This document shows positions 10,351 to 22,029 of a DNA stretch of 64,000 bases, in pieces. The DNA is taken from contig NC_081409.1 in the NCBI RefSeq assembly GCF_030272615.1, positions 872,952,626-873,016,625 of the forward strand. Direction: 5' to 3'. The notes under the pieces are model-generated. The model was given only the letters and a program-made list of their open reading frames with translations, had not been told where the DNA came from and made no database searches. This DNA comes from Cryptomeria japonica (Eukaryota > Streptophyta > Pinopsida > Cupressales > Cupressaceae). The translations under genes and the position numbers were made by a program. Within the stretch, counting starts at the first letter, position 1. Every line of letters starts with the position of its first letter.

Positions 10351-12110
10351 ATATGACCCCTAACGACACAATTTGGTGCCTTAAGGGATCCTATGGTGTC
10401 GTTGGGGGTCATACGGTGTCATGGGATACCATAGGACCCCTTAAGACACAAAATCATGTCGTTAGGGGTCATATGGTGTCTTAAGAGGTCATATGGTGTC
10501 CCATGGACCCTTATGACCTCTTAGGACACCATATGACACCTAATTAAACCATATTGGGTTGGTTTGGGTCATATTGTGTCCTAAGGGGTCATATTGTGTC
10601 CTCATGGGGTCCCAAGATACCATCTAAGCCCTATGGACACCATATGACCCCTAACGACACCATAAGACCCCTTAAGACACCAAATCATATCATTAGGGGT
10701 CATATTGTGCCTTACGGGGTTGTAGGACACAATATGACCCCTAACGACATGATTTGGCATCTTAAGGGGTCCTATGGTGTTGTTAGGGGTCATATGGTGT
10801 CCATAGGGGTCATGTGGTGTCCCATGAACCCTTATGACCTCTTAGGACACCATTTGACCCTTAATGACACCATATTGGGTCGCTTTGGGTCATATTGTGT
10901 CCTAAGGGGTCCTATGGTATCCCAAGACACCATATGACCCCTATGGACACCGTATGACCCCTAAAGACACCATAAGACCCCTCAAGATACCAAATCATGT
11001 CGTTAGGGGTCATATTGTGTCTTACGGGGTCATAGGACACAATATGACCCCTAACAACATGATTTGGTGTCTTAAGGGGTCCTATGGTGTCATTAGGGGT
11101 CATATGATGTCCATAGGGGTCATATGGTGTCCCATGAACCCTTATGACCTCTTAGGACACCATATGACCCCTAATGACACCATATTGGGTTGCTTTGGGT
11201 CATATTGTAGGGAAAAGGGGTCATATTGTGTCCTAAGGAGTCTTATGGTGTCCCAAGACACCATATGACCCCTATGGACACCATATCACCCCTAACGACA
11301 CCATAGGACCCCTTAAGACACCAAATCATGTCGTTAGGGGACATATTGTGTCTTATGAGGTCGTAGGACACAATATGACCCCTAACGACATGATTTGGTG
11401 TCTTAAGGGGTCCTATGGTGTCGTTAGGGGTCATATTGTGTCCATAGGGGTCATGTGGTATCCCATGAACCCTTATGACCTCTTAGGACACCATATGACC
11501 CCTAATGACGCCATATTGGGTCGCTTTGGGTCATATTGTGTTCCAAGACACCATATGACCCCTATCAACATCGTATGACCCCTAATGACACCATAAGACC
11601 CCTTAAGACACCAAATCATGTTGTTAGGGGTCATATTGTGTCTTACGGGGTCGTAGGACACAATATGACCCCTAACGACATGATTTGATGTCTTAAGGGG
11701 TCCTATGGTGTCTTTAGGGGTCATAGGGTGTCCATAGGGGTCATTTGGTGTCCCATGAACCGTTATGACCTCTTAGGACACCATATGACCCCTAGTGACA
11801 CCATATTGGGTCGCTTTGGGTCATATTGTAGGGAAAAGGGGTCATATTGTGTCCTAAGGGGTCTTATGGTGTCCCAAGACACCATATGACCCCTATGGAC
11901 ACCATATCACCCCTAATGACATCATAGGACCTCTTAAGACACCAAATCATGTCATTAGGGGTCATCTTGTGTCTTATGGGGTCGTAGGACACAATATGAC
12001 CCCTAACAACATGATTTGGTGTCTTAAGGGGTCCTATAGTGTCATTAGAGGTCATAGGGTTTCTTAAGGGGTCATATGGTGTCCCATGAACCCTTATTAC
12101 CTCTTAGATA
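10351..12110. repeat. ~310-bp tandem array with internal inverted repeats, ~5.5 units
   Basis: The marker ATATTGGGT..(C/G)TTTGGGTCATATTGT occurs at 10551, 10872, 11182, 11513 and 11803, spacings 321, 310, 331 and 290 bp. Within each unit an arm containing CACCAAATCATGTCGTTAGG is followed after a short centre (TTACGGGGTCGTAGG) by its reverse complement. Each unit can therefore fold into a long hairpin, and the same peptide (MTPND..GPLK.PNHVVRGHIVSY) appears in open frames on both strands. These frames are repeat artefacts. The array ends exactly where the truncated gypsy LTR begins. Confidence 0.92.
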
Positions 12111-12301
12111 TAGACCATCTATTACCCCTTGTTACCACATTATCCCAATTGTCTTCTCAAATTGCCTAATTGGTGACATGGGCTTACATGGTGGGGTTTA
12201 TTTGCATACATGAAACAAAAGACACTCTTAAGACACCATAATGATCCTAATCTTCATCCTTAGGGTCATTTATATTTTTTTAATGGGGTGCTCCTGCACC
12301 A
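12111..12301 (-). repeat. Truncated gypsy 3' LTR (191 bp)
   Basis: Matches 26907-27094 of the intact LTR, beginning at TAGACCATCTATTACC and sharing GGTGACATGGGCTTACATGG and GATCCTAATCTTCATCCTTA. It ends CTCCTGCACCA, the complement of the LTR start TGGTGCAGGAG. The other ~1.2 kb of this LTR is missing and the palindromic tandem array lies in its place. Confidence 0.88.
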
Positions 12302-13331
12302 TACTCCTCGGTAGAAGAGATCTCAAGTCCACTTGAGATCAAAGTTTGTACATTTGCACAATGATTTGATATTTGCTCACTTGTCATCCAAACTACCTCA
12401 TAGTCTGGTTTGTCCTACCAAGCCACCAAGTACTCAATATATTTCTTGTTCCTTTTCTTCTTTGTGACTCTAGTGTCTAACACTTTGCTCAACTTAGGTG
12501 ATTCCTGCCTTGGAATTTCATTGTCTGCTACAACCTGCATTGGTTCTTCTTCTTCATTGCCATCACCTTTAAAAAGTGTAAGATCACACACATTAAAAAT
12601 GGGTGATAATCCAAGATCAGGAGGAAGTTGGATCTCATAGGCATTTTGTCCACACTTCTTCAATATCTGACATGGTCCAATCTTCCTCTGCATGAGTTTG
12701 GTGTATTTTCCTTTTGGGAGTCTCTCCTTCTTCAAATGTACCCATACTGAATCCCCAACATTAAATTGTACATCTCTCTTCTTCTTATTAACATGAGCCT
12801 TATCCTTCACTCTAGATTGTTGGATATGAGACTTGACTTGGTCATGCACCTCTTTGATGGCTGATGCAAAAGCTTCACCATCTGCACTAATGGCTTCTTC
12901 TTTGGGTAAATCTCTTAACTCCAACACTCCCCTTGGGTAGATGCCATAAAAAATATGGAAAGGAGATTTACCAGTACTCCTATTTATGGGGTCATTGTAA
13001 GAGAACTCTACCTGTGACAAAATGTTATCCCACTTCTCTCCATGTTCCCTTGTCAAACACCTTAATAGGTTTCCCAATGACCTATTGACAATTTCAGTCT
13101 GCCCATCCATTTGAGGATGGTAGGCTGATGAGAAAGCTAGGTTAGTCTCCAACTTCTTCCAAATAGTCCTCCAAACGTGACCTATGAACTTCACATCTAT
13201 GTCTGAAATAATGTTTAAGGGCAACCCATTTATCTAGACTATCTCTTTGAAGAATAGGTCTGCAACATATGATGCATCACAAGAAGTCTTACATGGCAAA
13301 AAATAAGCCATTTTACTAAACCTATCCACCA
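12302..13331 (-). pseudogene. Gypsy integrase C-terminal part and chromodomain-like tail
   Basis: The main frame (13224-12415) holds the integrase core end: SDID.KFIGHVW, SSAYHPQMDGQTEIVNR, GEKWD..L and FSYND with the DG/E region, then the QFNVGDSVWVHLKKER beta-domain and PCQILKK.G.NAYEIQLP. This is followed by a tail YIEYLVAW*DKPDYEVVWM that looks like a chromodomain (YLV.W.) with one TAG. The tail frame continues to the LTR boundary at 12301. Residues before 13224 ([13 protein letters not shown]) need one frameshift near 13350. Integrase would insert cDNA; the chromodomain would target chromatin. Confidence 0.85.
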
Positions 13332-13979
13332 CTACAAAACACTGTCAAATCCTCTCCTTGTCCTAGACAAACCCAACAAAAAGTCCATGCTTATGCTCTC
13401 CCATGGCCTAGAAGGAATGGGTAAGGGCTGATACAAACCTACATTTGTAGATTTCCCCTTGGCTTGCTGACATATAACACATGTCTCCACAAAATTTCTT
13501 ACATCTGCCTGCAATTTAGGCAAGAAGTAATTTCTCTTCACAAGGTCTAGGGTCTTGTCAAGGCCAGAATGACCTGCCATAGCTCCACAATGCTTCTCCC
13601 TAATAATATTTAACCTCATGGAAAACTTATCAATACACAACTGCACTCCTTTGAACAACAATCCATCTTGTATCAGAAAATCAGAAAAATCAATATGATA
13701 CTGGTCACCAAAAGTTTCACATACCTTGTAGATCTCTTGAAAGTCTTCATCAACAACATACATGCTCTTCAAGGAATCAATACCAACACTCTCCATCTTA
13801 ATTTGGTTGACAGTTAAGACCTTGCTGCTCAAAGCATCTGCAACCATGTTCTTGACTCCCTTCTTGTGTTTGAGGGTGAATGTGAAGGCTTGCAGGGTCT
13901 CTACCCACTTCATATGCCGACGGTTTAGCTTCTTCAAAAAATCCTTATAATGCAATAAATAGTGCCTCCACTTCTTCAA
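13332..13979 (-). pseudogene. Gypsy RNase H end and integrase zinc-binding domain
   Basis: N-terminal residues (RRHMKWVETLQAFTFTLKHK.G..N.VADALS) are the conserved end of gypsy RNase H. After a linker, H..AMAGHSGLDKTL....NYFLPKL......C..CQQAKG gives the HHCC zinc finger. LP.PSRPWESISMDFLLGLSRTRRG then starts the integrase catalytic core with its first aspartate (MDF). The frame ends at the frameshift region before 13332. The upstream piece (13980-14182) carries RNase H core sequence (QVECDASHMAIGAMLS, then a stop). Confidence 0.88.
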
Positions 13980-14182
13980 ATACTATACTAGAGCATACAT
14001 CACCAAGTCATAAGATGATTATCTTTTCTTAGCATCATTTAGCTTTTCATTGAAAATAGAAATAGGCCTTCCTTCCTAACTAAGCATTGCTCCAATAGCC
14101 ATGTGGCTTGCATCACATTCCACTTGAAATATCTTATTGAAGTCTAGCAAGGCAAAGACTAGTTTTTCTGCAACCTTCTTCT

Positions 14183-14953
14183 TCAATGTCTCAAATGAAT
14201 CATCTGCCTCTTTGATCCAACTGAACCTACACTTTTTGCTCCCTTTATGGTGTCAAGCATGGGTGCACAAACATGACTAAATCCTCTTACGAACTTCCTA
14301 TAAAAATTTGCTAACCCATGGAAACTTTGGACATCATTTATAGTTGTAGGTGTAGGCCAAGACAATATAGCACTTACCTTCTCTTGGTCCATTTTCAACT
14401 CACCTTGTGAGATTCCAAAACCCAAGTAGATGATCTCCTCCTGCATGAACAAACACTTATCCAAATTGATCATTAGTTTCTCTTCATGTAACCTCTTGAG
14501 AACCATATATATGTGTTTGAGGTGCTACTCCCTTGTGTGACTAAAGATCAAGATATCATCTAGATATACTATGACAATTTTTCCTATGAATTCCACCAAA
14601 ACTTCATTCATTAACCTCATAAAGGTACTAGGGGCATTGGATAACCCAAATGGCATGACTTTCCATTCATACAATCCTTCATTAGTTTAAAAATTTGTCT
14701 TCCATTCATCCCTTGGCCTTATTCTAATCTGATGATATCCACTTTTTATATCCATTTTTGTAAAATACTTGGCACTCCCTAAGCAATCAAATAAATCCTT
14801 TATTCTAGGGATTGGGAGCCTATACCTTATGGTTATCTTGTTGATAGATCTTGAGTCTATACAAAGCCTCCAAGTGCCTTCTTTCTTGGGTGCAAGGACT
14901 GTCGATACTGCACATGGGCTTAGACTTTTGCCAATCAGTCCTGATTCAAGCAA
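14183..14953 (-). pseudogene. Gypsy reverse transcriptase
   Basis: Frame blocks 14953-14687 and 14506-14183, with the intervening part open apart from single stops. Visible motifs: [69 protein letters not shown], the catalytic [11 protein letters not shown] near 14560, YLGF.IS and FHGLANFYRKFVRGFS. The YLDD box is intact. Copying of the element RNA into DNA is the family role. Stops (for example after WKTNF at 14687) prevent a full-length product. Confidence 0.92.
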
Positions 14954-14962
14954 CTCTTCAAT

Positions 14963-15823
14963 CTACCTTGCCATTTCTGCATTCTGGTATGGGGTGAGCT
15001 TGTAGGCTGCTTTGTTTGATAATATAGATCCAGGGATTAGATCTATGCAATGATTGATGTCCCTTACTGGTGCTAGGGACCTGGGCATTCCATCTGAGAT
15101 GATTCCTTGATTCTTATTAAGCAACAGTCTGACTATCGAGTCTATGTGCTTTGGTCCTCCTTCTTTCTCTTTTGCAAACTTCTCTTTCCTTGACACCTTG
15201 GGACTAGGCATGGTGGCATAGAAAACTACACCTTTCTTTGCAATCTCCTTCATGAACTGTTTACCTTCTACTATCAACACTCTTGTATCCTTCCCTTTTG
15301 ATTCCATCTCTTCCTCTATCAGAGGTAAGAGTTCTATCACCTTCCCATCTTTGGTGATCGAGTAGGTGTTTCTTAACCCATCACGATGAGCTTTCATGTC
15401 ATACTGCCATGGTCTCCCAATTAAGAGATGGCATGCATCTATTTTTGCTTTGTCAAATAGAAATCTATCCTTGTAAGATCCAATCTGAAACTCCACCCAA
15501 GCTTGTTCTTCTACCACTGCTTGTTGACCTTGGGTGAGCCATGAGACCCTATAGGGGTAAGGGTGAGGCAGCTTCCTAATTTTAAGTTTTTCTACCATTT
15601 CAAGTGATATAAAATTTTCAGTGGATCCAAAGTCTATCATAACCTTACATACCTTTCCTCCTGCCTTGCAAGTGGTTTTGAAAAGAGATTTCCTTTGTGT
15701 AGGCTCCTTATCAGGTACCTTCATGGTCGTTACTCCTCTCCTCATCATCAGAGCCTCTCCTCTTTCAGGATAGCCATAGCTATCAGGAGCATTAACACTT
15801 TGATAAGTGTTTGCACTTGCCAC
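14963..15823 (-). pseudogene. Gypsy aspartic protease region
   Basis: A 286-codon open stretch. Residues near position 60 read VMIDFGSTENFIS, the retropepsin active site as D-F-G-S rather than the usual D-S/T-G. QAWVEFQIG.YKDRFLFD and C.LLIGRPWQYD follow, the second conserved retropepsin strand in plant gypsy elements. The C-terminal part (DLIPGSILSNKAAYKLTPYQNAEM) is the protease-RT linker and runs toward the RT block. Confidence 0.88.
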
Positions 15824-15841
15824 ACTTTGACAATCAGATTC

Positions 15842-16240
15842 CTACACCAAATTGCTTCTCCTTTCTCCCATGGAGCTAGAAGCCTTCTTCAGACATCTAT
15901 TGGCCATGTGCCCTTCTTGGTTGCAGTTGTAACATCTAGGAGGTCCTTTGGCTTGGGATCTTCCTCTAGAGGGTGGTCTCCTACCCCTAAAGCTCCCTCT
16001 TGGATTGTAACTCCCTCCTTGGTTATAACTATTCTCTCCTCTATTGCCTTCTTGGTTAGAGTCTCCTTGGTATCCAAAACCATTTCCTCTACCTCTGAAA
16101 GGGCCTCTTCCTCCTCTTTGTTGTCTCCCTTTACCTCTGCCATTTTGATCTTGCCTTCTCTTTAACTTCTTCTCCACCTTGAGTGCCAGTTGAAAACACT
16201 TTTGGACTGTCTCTGGGGTGTGGAGATTGAAGGGTAAAAG
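15842..16240 (-). pseudogene. Gypsy gag, C-terminal zinc-knuckle part
   Basis: Reading leftwards from about 16240: HTPETVQKCFQLALKVEKKL, then an Arg/Gly-rich stretch, then RCYNCNQEGHMANRCLKKAS, a CX2CX4HX4C zinc knuckle that binds element RNA. The N-terminal half of the same gag lies at 24905-25579, on the far side of the nested insertion, so the two pieces were once contiguous. Confidence 0.9.
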
Positions 16241-17007
16241 TACAAACCTGTGTCACACTTTTACAAAGGAAAAGGCTAACACAACAATAACTGTTGAATT
16301 ATGTTGCCATAAAAGTGTCATTTGCATTTTGAGTTTGAAGATGATGTAAACTGATGAAATGTGTAAAATTTGTTGAAGTTTAAGTCTACTATTTTTTGAA
16401 ATTTTTTTATCAATAATTTATAAGTTTTTTTAGCTTTAAAGTCCATTTTTTATTGCTGAAAAATAGGGGGTTTGGTTCCCACCTCAAAAGTAAATGTAAA
16501 TCAACTTTTTTTTTCTTCTCATTTTGGTATCAGTTATAGATCACATACTTATATAGTATGAAAAAAATAAAAATAAAACTTGATGTATATTTTCCTTGTA
16601 ATAGCATTTGGAGGTCAAATACACCAGAATTTGATAGTTTTTGTCTGCCACCACAATTTGTCTATTCAATTTATGATAATACAAAAACTAAAAATACCCT
16701 TTTAGAGAAGACTCTCTCTTGTAGTGAACCATATTTTTTAAATTTTTTTTTGAAGTGATTTGATATTTTTTTTGTTTTTCAAAGCAGACTCATATCGAAT
16801 AAAAGAATACCTAGTTGTAGTATTTTTAACTTTTTATATATTAAATGTAATCAAAATTATATGAGTAGAATCATGACTTCGATCTCTAAAAAAGGGTATT
16901 TTAAATTTTTTTAATAAGTTTAATTTACCTATTGAATTTTGTTTCTGAAGTGACAAGTTTGAGAAAATCATCATTTTTGTTGATGTGACTGCCACTTGGC
17001 ATTCCAC

Positions 17008-17110
17008 AAAAGCCTTTCTGGCCGGAAACGTTCTGACCGGAACAATTCAAAAATATTTTTGGCCGGAACTGTGAGGGCTGACGCGATCGGTCATACAAGC
17101 GACTGGTCGC
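17008..17110. repeat. Left subterminal GGCCGGAA-type repeats
   Basis: TTCTGGCCGGAAACGTTCTG, GACCGGAACA, TTGGCCGGAACTG and the inverted GCGATCGGTC...GACTGGTCGC hairpin fall within 100 bp. The same TCTGGCCGGAACG wording recurs at the right end of the nested element. Confidence 0.65.
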
Positions 17111-19603
17111 TTGAACCACATATAAAAAAGAATTATTTTTTGCATTAAAAAAACCAAATCAATCAAGTACAAAAATAATAAGAGTTTTTTTGCAAACAAT
17201 CCTTTTATTTCTCAAATAAAGTGGCATTTTGGAGCGAGTACGAAGATTATAAAAGGGGCGAAGATTTTGAATTTTTTTTTGGAAAGCGTCTACCCTTTCC
17301 AAGTCGGTTATTTGAAATTATTTTTTCAATCATGCTTAATTTACAATATTAGATTTTTTTTTGGAAATTAAATATTTTTTAGATTAACCTTATTTTTTAG
17401 TCACTGCGATATGACGATAACCATTTCTTGGCCATATATCCAACACTATTTAGTACTAAAAATTATATTATATTTTATTTCTTAATACTTGACTCAACTT
17501 CTCTCTATATGTTAGTTAAGTGATTTCAAGCAATTAATGTTATTAAATCACGTTCATATGTACATTGGATATAGTCAAATGTATCTAATTAAGTATATAC
17601 TTGAAATTTCTTACTTTTTATAATTGCTCCTAAATTTCTTGAGCCTTATTTTTTCATTTTCTAAATTATAAAAATTGGACTTCAAATCAAATTATCTAAA
17701 TGGATGAAATTTACACATGTTAAGTTTAAGAATGCAAAATTATTTATACATTTCACTAATTACATTTTTTTTTGTTAAAAACGGACGAAAAGTTATTAGA
17801 TATATAACCTTTTTAGTTCAAAGCACTAAATTTTGAAGATATGCATATTTGCATGTGTTGTTTTTAGGTTCAAAGCACAAAATTTTGAAGATCTAAATAT
17901 TTCTTGCAATGGGGAATAAGAGGACTAGATCAAGGTTGTATGATCGTAAAAGGGATGATAAGATGAAAGGTCATACAAAACGTAGTCAACAACAATATGT
18001 TGTTGTTCAAGATCAACCTGATGATGTTCAAGAAACATTTACTCAGGTAGGAGATGAAATTTTTTTTCTAGTATGAAAAATTTGATGGAATTGGACGAAG
18101 ATAGTCTTTTCAATGAATTTCCATCTAAAGATATGATACCTGAAAGCACATTAAAATTTCATTGTAAGAATTTGTGGGATGATTATTTTAAAAATAAGTC
18201 AATAGTTGGAAGAGCACAATTATTTGCCAAGTTATTTAGGAAAAGGGAAATGAAACTTGTTTTGGACTTGTTGGATGTTGGTAATAAGAAACGTTCTAGT
18301 GATACATTAGTAAAAGAAAATATAATTGAAAATTTACAAGTCGAGTTGTTGATTTAAGTGTTGCACATAAAGCATTGATGACTATGATTACTAGTAAGGA
18401 ATTGACTCGTAAAAAACAAGTTAATGTAATTTCTCAATTAATGAATGTATCTAGAAGAAATGTTCAAAGATACATTAAGAAGAGAAATATGTTGGATGAA
18501 AACATCGAAAAGAATTGGGTAAATATTTGTAGGGTTCCTCAAAAAGACTGAATTTCTGAAAATGTAAAAAGACAAGTCATTGATTATTGGACCAACCAAT
18601 CTCATGTTTCTTCCAATAGAAGGGATACTATACAGATGATAGATGAAGATGGTAAAAAGATTACACATCCAAAACATTTCTTAGATACAACACAAAGTGA
18701 ATTGTTTGAATCATTCAAGCAAGAATTTTTCAGATGTAAAGATTTGCCAAAGGATGTTTGAGAGATTTCATCCTTTCTTTGTACGCATAAATAAGGTATG
18801 TGAAACTTGTTGTTATCGAAATCATGTTGAATTTCATCTACACTTGCAATCATATAAGAAGTTCATGGCAACAATTAATCCAAATATAGTCATTCCTACA
18901 AGTACAACACAATTTGTTAAGTCTATTTTATGTGATAAATTAGAAGATTTTGATGAGTTCAAAATACAATGTATAAAAGGTGAATGCAATGATTGTGAAT
19001 TTTTGAGTAAGTTTGTGTTGCAAAATGAGAATATTGATATGCATGCACTAGTTATATGGAAGAGATTTGAATATGAGACATACCAAAGTAAGTCAGGAAC
19101 TGAATCCAAAAAAATTATGTTGAAAGAGAGTGAATTACCCTACATTCGGTTTATAGATAGATTTCATAATATGATATATCCACATATCCAACATTGTCAT
19201 GGTGCAAGATGGTAGGCTAAACAGTTTCGTGATTCAAAGAATTATTTTCCACTAGGTTGTATTCTTTCAATTGTAGATTTCTCCGAGAACTATACATTTA
19301 GTCCTCACACAGAAATTCAAAGTCAATATTATCATTCTATCAAGTTGCAATATTTGTACAAGTTTTCTATACACATGCACAATTTCATGTGTATGGTATA
19401 AAGAGTACTGAAAATGAACGTATTATCATCAAGGAGGTCCATTTCTATATCAGTGATGATACGTGTCATGATAGGAGCTATGTAGCACATTGTTTTGGAA
19501 TGTTTTTTGAAGATATTAAAGATCGTGGGATAGAATGTACACAACATTGGATTTGGTCAGATGGATGTGCCAGTAAGTACATTATATTTGAAATTGATTT
19601 TAA

Positions 19604-19604
19604 G

Positions 19605-19634
<30 letters not shown>
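19604..19634. repeat. (TA)n microsatellite in transposase intron
   Basis: About 30 bp of alternating TA in the intron 19573-19689 of the transposase-like gene. Confidence 0.9.
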
Positions 19635-19637
<3 letters not shown>

Positions 19638-19754
19638 TTGATTGTATATAACAGGTCAAAAGTTTAAATATATATGTTATTCATGTCAGGGCAATTTAAG
19701 TCTGCAAAAGCTTTTAACTGGTTATCCCTACAACATGCTCGACATAGCATAAAG

Positions 19755-19757
<3 letters not shown>

Positions 19758-19786
<29 letters not shown>
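19758..19786. repeat. (TA)n microsatellite at a transposase break
   Basis: About 29 bp of alternating TA directly after the LQHARHSIK coding block. No clear GT donor precedes it. Coding similarity resumes at about 19834 (NTICNSNDIIEWCK), so coding sequence may have been lost here. Confidence 0.85.
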
Positions 19787-19789
<3 letters not shown>

Positions 19790-20969
19790 GTGGGTTGTCC
19801 AATTTTCTAAAGAAAGAGCTTTTGTACAGGTAACACCATATGCAATTCTAATGATATTATTGAATGGTGCAAAAATCATTTTGCTGGTCGTGATACAACT
19901 TACAACAAGTGTTATTTTTGGGAAGTTAAAGGTATATATAAATATATATACATTCTTGGTGTTCTTGAATTTAAAATTCAATTGTACATATATGTGTGTG
20001 TGAAATGAACTAAAATTGACTAAATAATTTTTGTATGTATTATCAGATATTGATCGATCAAATCCTTATAATTGTCAATCAATTAATGATATTAGAAGTT
20101 TTCATCAAGTCATGACTATGGGATTTAGCAAGCCTCATGTTACTCTTGCAAGAGGAAAAACATGCTTTTGTGTTGATTGCATTGCGAACAACAAAGATAC
20201 TCATTGTCAAAATATTGCTAATGGATATGTTTTGCAATGGGATATAAAATATTTTATCACAATGCCTCCTTACGAAGATAGTGACATTATTGATATTCAT
20301 GATCCTATATATTCAGCTGATTATGAATGTGTTTCTGATTTAGTTGTTACAGGTGCGTGCATTCATAGTTTGTAAATTACATATATGTACATGTACAAAT
20401 TTTTAAATTCTTCATTAATTTAAAAATGTGTAATGAGCTAATATTGCTTGTAATACATATACATGCACGGTCTATTTTCACAGGTGATATTTTTGAAGTG
20501 ATTGTTGATCCTGACAATACTGAAAGTGTAGATTATTATCTACTGTGATGCACACAACCAAAATGCAAGTTATTGGAATCAGTTAGTGATGATGATGAGC
20601 AACAATATCCCACTGGTTCAGTTCTTGTTGAAGGAACCCATTATCAAAAAATAAAGATAGATACAAATGGTGTAACATTCATTAATTATATGCCTGGCCA
20701 AAAATTTCTACACTACAGTCACTTAGTAATAGTGACAAGATTGCAGTTGGAGACATTGCCAAAAAGAGGATGTGGCAACCAAAAGTGGAGGTTGCCTATT
20801 GAAGATCATGAATTTATTTTAGAAATTATAAAAGATAGGGAGGATCTAGATTATATGTACCATGAGCTTTAAGTTTACTTGTCATGTTTGAACAAGTAAA
20901 ATATATTAGATAGGTCAAGTATACTTGTATATATATTTAGATATTTCTAGACATGTGTAGCAATTTGGA

Positions 20970-22010
20970 TAACTTGTATTCATTTCATTTATATTTAAAC
21001 ATATTTTTTCATTTAATTAGGTTGTTTGGATTCATCTAATTATGTTGACCTAAGGTGTTTTAAGTGGTCTTAAGGGCATTTAAGGGGATATTTGCTTCAT
21101 TGATCTTCTTTTATATTTTTACACATGCATGGATTCATTTTATTAATCTATGTACATTTATTTCATTTATATTTACACATATATTGTTTAATTTAATTAT
21201 GTTATTTAGATTCGTCTAATAATGTTGTCCTAAGGCGTTTTAAGTGGTCTTAAGGGGATTTAAGGGGGTATTTAAGGGGATTGATTCTTTTATATTTTTA
21301 CACATGTATGGATTCATTTTATTCATCTATGTACATTCATTTCATTTATATTTACACATATATTGTTTCATTTAATTACGCTGTTTGGATTCATCTAATT
21401 ATGTTGTCCTAAGGTGTTTTATGTAGTCTTAAGGGGATTTAAGGGGGTATTTAAGGGGACTGATTCTTTTATATTTTTGCACATGCATGGATTCGTTTTA
21501 TTCATCTATGTACATTCATTTCATTTATATTTACACATATATTGTTTCATTTAATTATGTTGTTTGGATTCATCTAATTATGTTGTCCTATGGTGTTCTA
21601 AGTGGTCTTAAGGGGATTTAAGGGGTTATTTAAGGGGATTGGTTCTTTTATATTTTTACACATGCATGGATTCGTTTTATTCATCTATGTACATTCATCT
21701 AGTTTATATTTAAACACATATATTGTTTCATTTAATTATATTGTTTGGATTCATCTAATTATTTTGTTCTAAGGTGTTCTAAGTGGTGGTAAGGGGATTT
21801 AAGGGGATATTTAACAGGAGTGGTTCTTTTATATTTTTACACATGCATGGATTCGTTTTATTCATCTATGTACATTCATTTCATTTATATTTACACATAT
21901 ATTGTTTCATTTAATTATGTTGTTTGGATTCTTCTAATTATGTTGTCCTAAGGAGTTCTAAGTGGTCTTAAGGGGATTTAAGGGGTTATTTAAGGGGATA
22001 TTAAATTTTT
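20970..22010. repeat. ~180-bp tandem array, ~5.7 units
   Basis: ATTTAATTA.GTTGTTTGGATTC recurs at 21011, 21191, 21370, 21549, 21730 and 21909 (spacings 179-181). Each unit includes CCTAAGG.GTTTTAAGTGGTCTTAAGGGG, then TTTAAGGGG, a CACATGCATGGATTC block and TTTCATTTATATTTACACATATA. It starts about 100 bp after the transposase-like gene ends. Confidence 0.94.
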
Positions 22011-22029
22011 GAAGTAAGTTCATTAAACA

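Larger units (their letters stand above)
17909..20872 (+). pseudogene. Multi-exon DDE-type transposase-like gene, decayed
   Basis: Starts ATGGGGAATAAGAGG. The N-part carries SQLMNVSRRNVQRYIKK (helix-turn-helix-like, about 18430) and QSHVSSNRRDT. A cysteine/histidine region follows (CETCCYRNHVEFH, GECNDCEF). VDFSENYTFSPHTEIQSQYYH (about 19270) holds the first acidic residue, HFYISDDTCHD follows, and WSDGCA is cut by an intron (19573-19689) before QFKSAKAFNWLSLQHARHSI (second acidic residue). Later exons: 19834-19931, 20047-20352, 20484-20872. Splice sites are GT-AG in phase. Defects: frameshifts near 18060, 18350 and 18740, and stops near 18550, 19213 and 20547. The pattern matches, from memory, a DFxENY..SDG..xQFK protein group scattered in animals and non-flowering plants; I cannot assign the superfamily. 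It is presumably the mobility gene of the nested element. Confidence 0.75.

Noticed and set aside
10554-12055. Several 60-127-codon frames on both strands with similar peptides (MTPNDTIGPLK...)
   Set aside because: They are translations of the palindromic tandem array; the period of the array is free of stops by chance, and the same peptide arises on both strands.
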